Source of the DNA: Planctomycetaceae bacterium
GTDB lineage: Bacteria; Planctomycetota; Planctomycetia; Pirellulales; UBA1268
Reading direction: 5' to 3'
Assembly (NCBI GenBank): GCA_005789975.1
Contig: SXWC01000034.1
Span: 1 to 10,102, forward strand
DNA length: 10,102 bases
Shown here: piece by piece, positions 1 through 5,647 of the stretch
Position numbering within the stretch: position 1 is the stretch's first letter
Layout: each line of letters opens with the position of its first letter
The notes under the pieces: generated by a model
The model's database searches: none
What the model saw: only the letters and a program-made list of their open reading frames with translations
What the model was told of the DNA's origin: nothing
Translations under genes and position numbers: made by a program

Positions 1-63
1 GCCGATGACGATCGGGCCCGACCCGATCAGAAGAATGGTTTTGAGATCGTCTCGGCGGGGCAT
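1..63 (-). CDS. carB: Carbamoyl-phosphate synthase large subunit, N-terminal fragment
   Basis: Only the first 21 codons lie in the window; the gene continues past the left edge. The reverse strand from the ATG at 63 reads MPRRDDLKTI then LLIGSGPIVIG. This is the characteristic start of CarB, where the IGSGPIVIGQ segment opens the first ATP-grasp/pre-ATP-grasp half. CarB makes carbamoyl phosphate from bicarbonate, ATP and ammonia delivered by CarA, feeding pyrimidine and arginine synthesis in the cytoplasm. No strong Shine-Dalgarno sequence is visible just before the ATG. A good sigma-70-like promoter (TTGATA, 17-bp spacer, TACTTT) lies at 101-129 on the same strand. The gene is divergent from the AhpD-like gene. 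Identification rests on a short but highly conserved segment; the rest of the protein cannot be checked here. Confidence 0.9.
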   Translation of the reverse strand, partial: MPRRDDLKTILLIGSGPIVIG

Positions 64-100
64 GAAAGGGTGCTCTGCGGGCGTGGAAAAAAATCTCCCG

Positions 101-129
101 AAAGTAGCAATCCTCCGGCCGTTTATCAA
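101..129 (-). promoter_or_regulatory. Predicted sigma-70 promoter of carB
   Basis: On the minus strand, TTGATA (129 to 124) and TACTTT (106 to 101) are separated by exactly 17 bases. That is close to the TTGACA/TATAAT consensus. Transcription would begin near 94, leaving a leader of about 30 bases before the carB ATG at 63. A run of seven A on the plus strand (87-93) would be a U-run at the very start of the transcript. Confidence 0.55.
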
Positions 130-137
130 CGAACGGC

Positions 138-143
138 TAGAAT
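138..143 (+). promoter_or_regulatory. Candidate -10 box upstream of the AhpD-like gene
   Basis: TAGAAT matches the TATAAT consensus at five of six positions and lies 49 bases before the ATG at 193. No convincing -35 hexamer is seen at 16-18 bases upstream. The box sits within 10 bases of the -35 element of the divergent carB promoter, so the two polymerase sites would overlap. Confidence 0.35.
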
Positions 144-192
144 CCCCGTGGCTTTCACCCGCTTCGTCCCCGATCTGCCGGAACACTCTCCC

Positions 193-744
193 ATGTCCAT
201 CTCCCTCCCCGCACTCGACGCCTGCCGCGACACCCTTCCCGACGAACTCAAGGACATTCGCCTCAACCTGTCGGCTGTGCTCACCGGCGAAAGCCTCCAG
301 CCGGCCCAGGCCCTGGGAACGGCGCTGGCCGCGGCCCACTTCGTGCGATCGAAGCCCCTCGCCGACGCCCTGGAGTCCGACATCCGTGCGGGATTGGGCG
401 GTGCGGCCGCAGCGGTCATTGCCGACGCCCTGGCCGCCGCGGGCCTGATGGCGATGAACACCGTCTACTACCGGTTTCGGCACATGCTCGGCAAGGAAAG
501 CTACGAGGCCCGCCCGCCCCGCCTGCGGATGAGCCGCATGGCCCAGCCCGCCACGGGGAAGCTCGACTTCGAGCTCATGAGCCTCGGCTGCGCCGCCCTC
601 GCCGGCTGCGAGCTCTGCATCAAGAACCACGAGTCGAGCCTGCTCCACCTGGGAGCCAGCGAGGACGCGTGTCACGACGCGGTCCGGATCGCCGCCGTGA
701 TCAACGCCGCGGCCTGTGGACTGGGAGCGCAGCCGGCTGGTTGA
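193..744 (+). CDS. AhpD-like alkylhydroperoxidase (carboxymuconolactone decarboxylase fold)
   Basis: The product is 183 aa, close to the roughly 175-aa length of AhpD. AhpD proteins are cytoplasmic thiol peroxidases or disulfide reductases that reduce peroxides or recycle AhpC through a CxxC pair. The active-site layout is visible: C139-E-L-C142 with H146 four residues after C142, and E127 twelve residues before C139. This is the same spacing as the Glu, Cys, Cys and His relay described for mycobacterial AhpD. The histidine found between the two cysteines of mycobacterial AhpD is replaced by Leu141. The rest is mainly alanine-rich helix, as expected for this fold. The reading frame is open back to an ATG at 70, but the ATG at 193 fits the family length and lies downstream of the -10 box at 138. 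Only a weak GGA stands as ribosome site. No ahpC or peroxiredoxin gene is adjacent within the window. Confidence 0.8.
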   Translation: MSISLPALDACRDTLPDELKDIRLNLSAVLTGESLQPAQALGTALAAAHFVRSKPLADALESDIRAGLGGAAAAVIADALAAAGLMAMNTVYYRFRHMLGKESYEARPPRLRMSRMAQPATGKLDFELMSLGCAALAGCELCIKNHESSLLHLGASEDACHDAVRIAAVINAAACGLGAQPAG

Positions 745-785
745 CCCGCGAGGGTCCCGTTCACGGCCGGCCGCGGCGGCGGCTG

Positions 786-1106
786 TCAGGCGAGCTCGCG
801 GAGATACTCGAGCGTGTAGATGCCGCTGGAGTGGCCGTCGGAAAACTCGATTGAATAGGCATATTGGCCGACCGGCTGCATGCCGACGATCCCGAGCGGA
901 GCGACTTCCGCGGGCGCGAGCACCGGGAGCAGCGGCGGCGGCGCCTTGACGGCACGCTGCTCGCGGCACGTCGCGCACGGGCAGGCATCGCGAAGGAGCC
1001 GTGGGGTGTAGGCGGCCGTGGTGCCGTCGCTCCAGACGATCTCGATGGCGGGCGGGGATCGCGGGTCACCGATCCGACGGATGGACGTGGGCACGGTCGG
1101 GTTCAT
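786..1106 (-). CDS. DUF971 / GBBH-like N-terminal domain protein
   Basis: This 106-aa protein is a single DUF971 (gamma-butyrobetaine hydroxylase-like N-terminal) domain. The expected zinc ligands are all present: C42, C44 and C47 in CPCATC, and H92 in the SDGHSSGIY segment. The end, YTLEYLRELA, is also typical. Stand-alone bacterial members have no firmly assigned function; some are fused to or sit beside Mrp/ApbC-type Fe-S carrier proteins, and the same fold precedes the catalytic domain in eukaryotic GBBH. The start codon overlaps the stop of the PaaK-like gene in an ATGA (1103-1106). A good ribosome site, GAGGTGA, lies at 1116 to 1110 inside the end of that upstream gene, so translation is probably coupled. 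The gene converges on the AhpD-like gene with 41 bp between stops and no clear U-tract terminator. Confidence 0.85.
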   Translation of the reverse strand: MNPTVPTSIRRIGDPRSPPAIEIVWSDGTTAAYTPRLLRDACPCATCREQRAVKAPPPLLPVLAPAEVAPLGIVGMQPVGQYAYSIEFSDGHSSGIYTLEYLRELA

Positions 1107-2407
1107 GCTTCACCTCGGGAGCGCTGGCGGAGATCGACGATCCTACGCCCCTTCCCCTCGAAGCGGGGCAGGCTGCCGATCGGCACCGTCGTCACGTCCA
1201 CCCGGAGGCCGAGACGCACCTGCAGTTCGCGGGCCACGCGGGCCGGATCGGCGAGGCGGTCCTCGATGGCGAGCGACAACTGGTCGAGGCTCTCCCGCGT
1301 CGACACGGTGAGCTGATGCTCGACCACCTCGGGAAAACCGCGAACGATCTCGTCGATCGCGTGCGGGAAGACATTGACGCCGCGGACCACCAGCATGTCG
1401 TCGGTCCGCCCGAGGATGCCGCCGTCGAGCCGAACCCACGGGCAGGCACCGGCGGCCACGTCGCCGGGGGCGGCCCAGGTCGGCCGCACGATGTCGCCCG
1501 TGCGATAGCGGATGACCGGGGCCCCGCTGCGGCCGAGCGTGGTGAGCACGAGTTCGGCGAGTTCACCCGCCGCCGCCGGGCTGCCGGTCGCCAGCGCGAG
1601 GAACTCGGGGTGAAACCACTCCTCGATCACGTCGAGACCGTCGCCGTGCGGGTCGCCCACGCCCCAGGGCCCCACCTCGGTGGCGCCGGCGTGGTCGAGC
1701 ACGTCGGCGGACCAGGCCGCGGCAATCCGACCCCGGCTCGTTCGGACCGATCCCCCCGGCTCGCCGGCCACGATCACCAGGCGGATGCCGAGCCCCGTCG
1801 TGTCGATCTTGTTGTCGGCGGCCACCTCGGCGAGATGAAGCGCGTAGCTCGGCGTCGCCAGCAGCACCGTCGCCCCCAGGCTGCGGATCAGGTCGAGCCT
1901 CGCAAGACTCGTGAGTCCGCCGGTCGGGATCGCCATCACGCCCCGGGCGAGCGCCCCGTCGAAGCCGCTCCAGAAGCCCGCGTAGGGTCCGAACGACGAG
2001 GCCACCAGCAGGCGATCGCCGGCGGTCACGCCGCCGCGGTCGAGGATGGTCCGCCAGCAATCCATCCACCACGCCCAGTCGGCGGCGGTGTCGAGCACGG
2101 GCAGCGGCCTGCCGTGCGTGCCGCTCGTCTGGTGGTAGCGGACATACCGGGCCGGCTCCCAGGTGAGGTTGGCCGGACGGCCGAGCGTCGCCGCGGTCTC
2201 GACCAGTTCGTCCTTGTAGGTGAACGGCCAGTCGGCAAGGTCGTCGAGCGACTTGATCCGCGCGGCGTCGGCCACCCGGGCCAGCTTCCTGGCATAGAAG
2301 GCGTTGTGCGGGAGGATCTCCCGGAGCAGGGCGCGCAGCCTCTCGAGCTTCAGCGACTCGACGGACGCGCGGTCGGAGGGGCGATCGGCGGGAGGGGCAC
2401 TCGACAT
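1103..2407 (-). CDS. PaaK-like adenylate-forming ligase (phenylacetate-CoA ligase family)
   Basis: The 434-aa product matches the length of PaaK-type AMP-binding ligases, which activate a carboxylic acid as acyl-AMP and usually transfer it to CoA. Motifs in order: YHQTSGTHGRP at 91-101 (phosphate-binding loop, usually TSGTTG, with His replacing the second Thr), GATEVGPWG at 241-249 (adenine site), YRTGDIVRP at 301-309 (the Asp that binds the ribose), LGRTDDMLVVRG at 332-343 (hinge) and LPRFEGKGRR at 413-422, where K419 is the likely catalytic lysine. The substrate cannot be read from sequence, and no other phenylacetate genes are present, so an aromatic-acid role is not supported. The start was set at 2407, 7 bp after the PEGA gene, although no Shine-Dalgarno is visible; an in-frame ATG at 2455 would add 16 basic residues and overlap that gene. 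It is the middle gene of a likely three-gene operon. Confidence 0.85.
   Translation of the reverse strand: MSSAPPADRPSDRASVESLKLERLRALLREILPHNAFYARKLARVADAARIKSLDDLADWPFTYKDELVETAATLGRPANLTWEPARYVRYHQTSGTHGRPLPVLDTAADWAWWMDCWRTILDRGGVTAGDRLLVASSFGPYAGFWSGFDGALARGVMAIPTGGLTSLARLDLIRSLGATVLLATPSYALHLAEVAADNKIDTTGLGIRLVIVAGEPGGSVRTSRGRIAAAWSADVLDHAGATEVGPWGVGDPHGDGLDVIEEWFHPEFLALATGSPAAAGELAELVLTTLGRSGAPVIRYRTGDIVRPTWAAPGDVAAGACPWVRLDGGILGRTDDMLVVRGVNVFPHAIDEIVRGFPEVVEHQLTVSTRESLDQLSLAIEDRLADPARVARELQVRLGLRVDVTTVPIGSLPRFEGKGRRIVDLRQRSRGEA
1110..1116 (-). promoter_or_regulatory. Ribosome binding site of the DUF971 gene
   Basis: GAGGTGA read on the minus strand, with six bases between GAGG and the ATG at 1106. 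It lies inside the last codons of the PaaK-like gene and fixes the DUF971 start at the ATGA overlap. Confidence 0.6.
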
Positions 2408-2414
2408 GCCGGGA

Positions 2415-3056
2415 TTATGGCATGCCCAGCGAGGGAATGCCTTGCGACGGCGCATTCTGCCGCGGCGGCTGCAATCCCTGCAGCGGCTGCGGCGGCGGCA
2501 GGACGAGCGGCTGCTGGCTCGGCACGGGCAGCGGCGGCGGAGCGGAGGGCAGCGGCGGCGGCGATGCCGGGATCTGCTGCGGGATCGACCGGGCGGCGAC
2601 GGGTGGCAGACTCCCGGCTGCGAGCCGCACCTGCTCCGCCCGCGCGACCACCAGTTCCGGAGGGGTCGAAGCGGCCGGCTGCATGGCGAGCTCGACCGCC
2701 CGCTCGTCGCGGATCTCCCAGGGAATCAGATTCTCGGTGACGAAGTCGAGCGGGAAAATCTCGTACCACGGCATCGGGAAAGGCTGCCGCACGGTGAGCG
2801 TCTCGTAACCGTCCTTCACGAGGCGAATCTTCCGGGTGCCGTAGTAGACGAAGTCGTGCGAGACCGGCGTCGTGCCGATCTGGTAGTCGTCCACGTAGAC
2901 CAGCGCACCGGGCGGGTTGCTGCGGATCGTCATGCGCCGCTGAACGCAGCCCGAGGCCGCGACGGCGGTGATCACCGCGGCCGCGAGGACCGCCGCCTGA
3001 CGACGGCAACCCGGGAGCCACGCGTTCAAGAAGGCCTGTTCCATGCCGCGGACCAT
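2415..3056 (-). CDS. PEGA-domain lipoprotein with Pro/Gln-rich tail
   Basis: A 213-aa predicted envelope lipoprotein. A hydrophobic signal (residues about 21-35, alanine- and valine-rich after an Arg-Arg pair) ends in AASGC, with C37 as the likely lipidated cysteine, although the lipobox lacks the usual Leu at -3. Residues about 42-91 form a PEGA domain: SNPPGALVYVDD followed by IGTTP and then IRLVKDGYETLTV, a surface-associated beta-sandwich common in planctomycete exported proteins. Residues 92-128 contain a Trp/Pro/Phe-rich stretch. From about 158 to the end the chain is a low-complexity Pro/Gln tail with PPPLP repeats, probably unstructured. Function is unknown. The ATG at 3056 was chosen because GAGGG lies eight bases upstream (3069-3065); ATG 3044 is an alternative, and the open frame up to 3182 is unlikely to be translated. 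It is the first gene of the minus-strand set and divergent from the phosphatase gene. Confidence 0.75.
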   Translation of the reverse strand: MVRGMEQAFLNAWLPGCRRQAAVLAAAVITAVAASGCVQRRMTIRSNPPGALVYVDDYQIGTTPVSHDFVYYGTRKIRLVKDGYETLTVRQPFPMPWYEIFPLDFVTENLIPWEIRDERAVELAMQPAASTPPELVVARAEQVRLAAGSLPPVAARSIPQQIPASPPPLPSAPPPLPVPSQQPLVLPPPQPLQGLQPPRQNAPSQGIPSLGMP

Positions 3057-3064
3057 AGGCACCG

Positions 3065-3069
3065 CCCTC
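3065..3069 (-). promoter_or_regulatory. Ribosome binding site deciding the PEGA-protein start
   Basis: GAGGG on the minus strand, eight bases before the ATG at 3056. The alternative ATG at 3044 has no comparable purine tract, which favours the longer form. Confidence 0.4.
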
Positions 3070-3143
3070 GCCCGCCGCCAGACCAGCGGGTCTTCCGCCA
3101 CTTGCCCCAGACTGTCCAAGTCGCGACGTCCCCGCAGCCCGGC

Positions 3144-3149
3144 TAGACT
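3144..3149 (+). promoter_or_regulatory. Candidate -10 box upstream of the PP2C gene
   Basis: TAGACT in the context GGCTAGACTC, very like the GGCTAGAATC box before the AhpD-like gene. It is 54 bases before the GTG start at 3204. No good -35 element is visible. The whole divergent region 3057-3203 otherwise shows no clear minus-strand promoter for the PEGA gene. Confidence 0.35.
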
Positions 3150-3203
3150 CTGGGCGTGCCGAGTTCCGGCCTTTTTCTCCATCCATGGTCCGGGGCCTGA
3201 AGC

Positions 3204-4532
3204 GTGGGTTCAGACACGAGCCTCGACTACTGCGAACTCACCGACATCGGTCGGCGCCGGGCGAGCAACCAGGATTCCAAGGCGGTGCTCACCCCGTTGA
3301 GCGGCGAGCAATACCGGCGCCGGGGCTGGCTGTTCGTCGTGGCCGATGGCATGGGAGCGCATGCGGCCGGCGAGCTGGCCAGCGCCATGGCGGTCGAGCA
3401 CGTGCCGCTCGTCTACGAGAAACTTGCGGCCCGGTCGCCGCCCCGGGCCCTCGACGCCTCCATCCGGCAGGCCCACGCCGTGATCCACGAGCGCGGCGAA
3501 AACGCGGCCGACCTCAAGGGCATGGGCACCACCTGCACCGCGCTGGCCCTGGTGCCGCGCGGTGCGATCGTCGGCCACGTCGGTGACAGCCGCGCCTATC
3601 GCATCCGCGGCGGCAGCATCGACCAGTTGTCCCGCGACCACTCGTTGTCATGGGAACTCGCGGGCCAGCGAACGCCCGGCGTCGATGAGCCCGTGCCAAA
3701 GAACATCATCACGCGATCGGTCGGTCCCCAGCTCAGGATCGACGTCGATGTCGAGGGGCCGTTTGCGGTGCAAGCCGGCGACGTGTTCGTGCTCTGCACA
3801 GACGGCCTCTCCGGACAGGTGGCCGACGCGGAGATCGGCCTGATCGCCGGCGGCCTTCCCCCCGACGCCGCGGCGGCCGCGCTGGTGGGGCTGACGCTCG
3901 TCCGCGGCGCGCCCGACAATGTCACCGTGATCGTCGTGCGGGCCGGCGAGAAGGAGGAGTCGCACACCTCGCCGGGCGATCCCCCCTGGCCCCTCACCGA
4001 CGAGACGGCGACCCCGACGCCTCAGCCCATTCCCGTGAGGCTGCTTGCCGGAGCGGCTGCCGGCCTGCTGATGGCGCTGGTCTTCAACCCGTGGAGCGGG
4101 CTGATGGCAAAGGACGGCGGCGTCGGCGGCCTGCTGGGCGATCTGGCGTTCCCGCTGGCCTGCGTCATCTCGATCACGATGGTCGTGCTCTTCATCAGTT
4201 GCCTGCTGTCGGCGGTTCTCTCCTTTTTCCCCACGTCCACCGGCCCGGTCCGCGTGCTGCCTGTGGGCGCGAGACTCGGCAGCGGCCCCTACCGCACGTA
4301 CGACTGCACCCCGTCGGCGGATCTCGTCGAGGGCATCGTGGCGAGTGTGGAAACGGCCGCCGACGGCCTCTCGCCCCGGGAGCGCGAAAAACTTCTCGTC
4401 GCCGTAGCGGGGGCGCGGTCGCGGATCACGGCGAACGACTTGTCCGCGGCGCTCCGGGGGGCGGCCGACGCCCTTGCCGTCTATCGCCGGTCGATCGAGG
4501 CCGCTCGGGGCGACGACACGGCCCGCGGCTGA
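3204..4532 (+). CDS. PP2C-family serine/threonine phosphatase with C-terminal membrane hairpin
   Basis: A 442-aa protein. Residues about 8-247 form a complete PP2C domain, which removes phosphate from Ser/Thr using two metal ions. Visible motifs: RRRASNQD ending at D24, VVADGMGAH with D48-G49, GMGTTCTAL near 107-114, GHVGDSRAYRI at 124-134, SRDHS at 143-147, LCTDGLSG with D200, and GAPDNVTVIVV with D238. D24, D48, D200 and D238 are the expected metal ligands. A Pro/Thr-rich linker (about 250-276) leads to two hydrophobic segments at about 279-295 and 311-342, then roughly 100 residues of soluble tail. The simplest topology puts both phosphatase and tail in the cytoplasm. The GTG start at 3204 is forced by an in-frame TGA two codons upstream (3198-3200). 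The target is unknown; the next gene encodes a kinase-fold protein, but the gap of 169 bp does not prove co-transcription. Confidence 0.9.
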   Translation: MGSDTSLDYCELTDIGRRRASNQDSKAVLTPLSGEQYRRRGWLFVVADGMGAHAAGELASAMAVEHVPLVYEKLAARSPPRALDASIRQAHAVIHERGENAADLKGMGTTCTALALVPRGAIVGHVGDSRAYRIRGGSIDQLSRDHSLSWELAGQRTPGVDEPVPKNIITRSVGPQLRIDVDVEGPFAVQAGDVFVLCTDGLSGQVADAEIGLIAGGLPPDAAAAALVGLTLVRGAPDNVTVIVVRAGEKEESHTSPGDPPWPLTDETATPTPQPIPVRLLAGAAAGLLMALVFNPWSGLMAKDGGVGGLLGDLAFPLACVISITMVVLFISCLLSAVLSFFPTSTGPVRVLPVGARLGSGPYRTYDCTPSADLVEGIVASVETAADGLSPREREKLLVAVAGARSRITANDLSAALRGAADALAVYRRSIEAARGDDTARG

Positions 4533-4584
4533 ATCCCGGCAGCCACCCCGCAGTCGTCAAGGTCTGCCAGAGCCCGTGGCACGG

Positions 4585-4623
4585 TTTGCCCAGTCGACGA
4601 CCGCCGGCCGCTCGTCCGGCAAA
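4585..4623 (+). other. Possible two-part stem-loop between PP2C and kinase-like genes
   Basis: TTTGCC (4585-4590) pairs with GGCAAA (4618-4623), and inside it GACGA (4596-4600) pairs with TCGTC (4612-4616) around a GC-rich 11-base loop. There is no U-run after it, so it is not a classic terminator. It is the only structure noticed in the 169-bp gap 4533-4701, where no promoter or small gene was recognised. In DNA this GC-rich it may be chance. Confidence 0.2.
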
Positions 4624-4701
4624 ACGTCTTCAGTGCCCGAACGCACGACGTCGATCGCCAGGGAGGTCGATCAGGCCTTCGTCATTGCTCGGGGATGCCC
4701 C

Positions 4702-5565
4702 ATGGGATCAGCAGCGGTCTTGCAGACGCCATCCGAATCGCTGGCGTCCCGTCCCCGGCCCGCCATGTTTCGCGCGCTTGGCCGGGCCGAGCCGCCGCAG
4801 GCGATCGAACTCGGCGGCGAGACCTACCGTCACGTCGAGACGCTCAAGCATGACTCGTGGGCCGCGACGGCGATCTACCGTTCGGCAACCCGCACCGCGA
4901 AGTGCAAGTTCAACCGCACGCAGGCGATCTCGGTGCTGCCGATGGGCTGGTTGGGACGGTTGCTCGCCGCCCGCGAGCGGTGGTTCATGGACCGTCTCGC
5001 CGGCATCGAGGGCACTCCCGTCCCGCTCGGTGACGTGCTCGTCGCCGGACGATCGCTCCCGACGGCCGTCGCCCATCAATGGATCGACGGCCACGCGCTC
5101 GCCGAGGGCGAGCAGGTCGACGACTGGTTCTTCCCGCGGCTGGAGGCGATCCTCGCGGAGGCCCATTGCCGCGGCGTGGCCCATGTCGATCTCCACAAGC
5201 GGGAGAACATCCTCGTCGACGATGCCGGCCGCCCCCATCTGATCGACTACCAGATCTCGTTCGGCCTCTCCCCGACGAGCCGCGTCGCGGCGATCGTGTT
5301 GGGTGGGGTGCTCCGGCTCCTTCAGCGGTGCGACAGCTACCACCTGCTCAAGCATCGCGTGAAGCACCGCCCCGACCAGGTCGGCCTGAGTCTGGACGAC
5401 ATGCAGCGGATGCGGCCCTGGTGGATCCGCGCGCACCGCTGCGTGGCGATACCCTTCCGGGCCTGCCGGCGGCGGCTCCTGACGTGGCTCGGGATCCGCT
5501 CCAAGACCGGCCACGCCTTCAGCGAGGCGTTCCCCGAGATCGCCCACCGGCGAGCGGCGGCTTGA
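4702..5565 (+). CDS. Kinase-fold protein, InaA/WaaP (lipopolysaccharide kinase) type
   Basis: A 287-aa protein with a kinase-like core. The catalytic loop reads HVDLHKRENILV, giving catalytic D163 and N169; the metal-binding motif is LIDYQISF with D182, so the usual DFG is DYQ. Upstream, the strand TAKCKFNR holds the likely ATP-binding lysine (K67 or K69), preceded by a poorly glycine-rich loop around SWAATAIYRS. The spacing and the HxDLHxxNILV form resemble InaA, WaaP and Kdo kinases, which phosphorylate sugars in lipopolysaccharide core, more than Hanks-type protein kinases. The C-terminal 95 residues are basic and Trp/Arg-rich (RPWWIRAHR, then CRRRLL), suggesting membrane contact. The substrate is not proven. 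The ATG at 4702 was chosen with GGGGA at 4691-4695 as ribosome site; ATG 4765 would still keep the whole core, and the frame is open back into the PP2C gene. An LptF/G permease gene follows 82 bp later. Confidence 0.7.
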   Translation: MGSAAVLQTPSESLASRPRPAMFRALGRAEPPQAIELGGETYRHVETLKHDSWAATAIYRSATRTAKCKFNRTQAISVLPMGWLGRLLAARERWFMDRLAGIEGTPVPLGDVLVAGRSLPTAVAHQWIDGHALAEGEQVDDWFFPRLEAILAEAHCRGVAHVDLHKRENILVDDAGRPHLIDYQISFGLSPTSRVAAIVLGGVLRLLQRCDSYHLLKHRVKHRPDQVGLSLDDMQRMRPWWIRAHRCVAIPFRACRRRLLTWLGIRSKTGHAFSEAFPEIAHRRAAA

Positions 5566-5609
5566 GGCCGAGCCCCGCGACTGCGGTGATCAGCGGCCCA
5601 AATCGGCCT

Positions 5610-5629
5610 GCCGCCGGCCGCACGGCGGC
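5610..5629. other. GC-only stem-loop before the permease gene
   Basis: GCCGCCG (5610-5616) and CGGCGGC (5623-5629) form a perfect 7-bp stem with a 6-base loop. No T-tract follows in either direction, so it is at best a weak terminator of the kinase-like gene. It directly abuts the TACACT box at 5633 and occupies the place where a -35 element would be, so it could also affect initiation there. Confidence 0.3.
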
Positions 5630-5632
5630 CGC

Positions 5633-5638
5633 TACACT
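5633..5638 (+). promoter_or_regulatory. Candidate -10 box just upstream of the permease start
   Basis: TACACT in GGCCGCTACACTCC, the same hexamer as in the strong tkt promoter. It ends nine bases before the ATG at 5648, so transcription would start at or within a few bases of the start codon. No -35 match and no Shine-Dalgarno sequence are visible. Confidence 0.3.
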
Positions 5639-5647
5639 CCCGCGGTC

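Noticed and set aside
70..192. N-terminal extension of the AhpD-like frame to an ATG at 70
   Set aside because: It would contain the -10 box, exceeds the family length and has no conserved residues.
745..785. Bidirectional terminator between the convergent AhpD-like and DUF971 genes
   Set aside because: There are GC palindromes (GGCCGGCC) but no T-tract on either strand and no clean stem-loop.
1001..2740. Long plus-strand open frame of 579 codons across the ligase and PEGA genes
   Set aside because: It is antisense to two well-supported minus-strand genes, is rich in Arg, Gly, Ala and His with no domain, and reflects high-GC third positions.
3158..3176. Short GCCG/CGGC hairpin followed by CTTTTT in the PP2C leader, as a possible attenuator
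   Set aside because: The stem is only 4 bp and lies in a GC-rich context; too weak to call.
4474..4701. N-terminal extension of the kinase-like frame back into the PP2C gene
   Set aside because: The extra residues are Arg/Pro/Ser-rich, without fold features, and would overlap the PP2C gene by 59 bases; ATG 4702 has a ribosome site.
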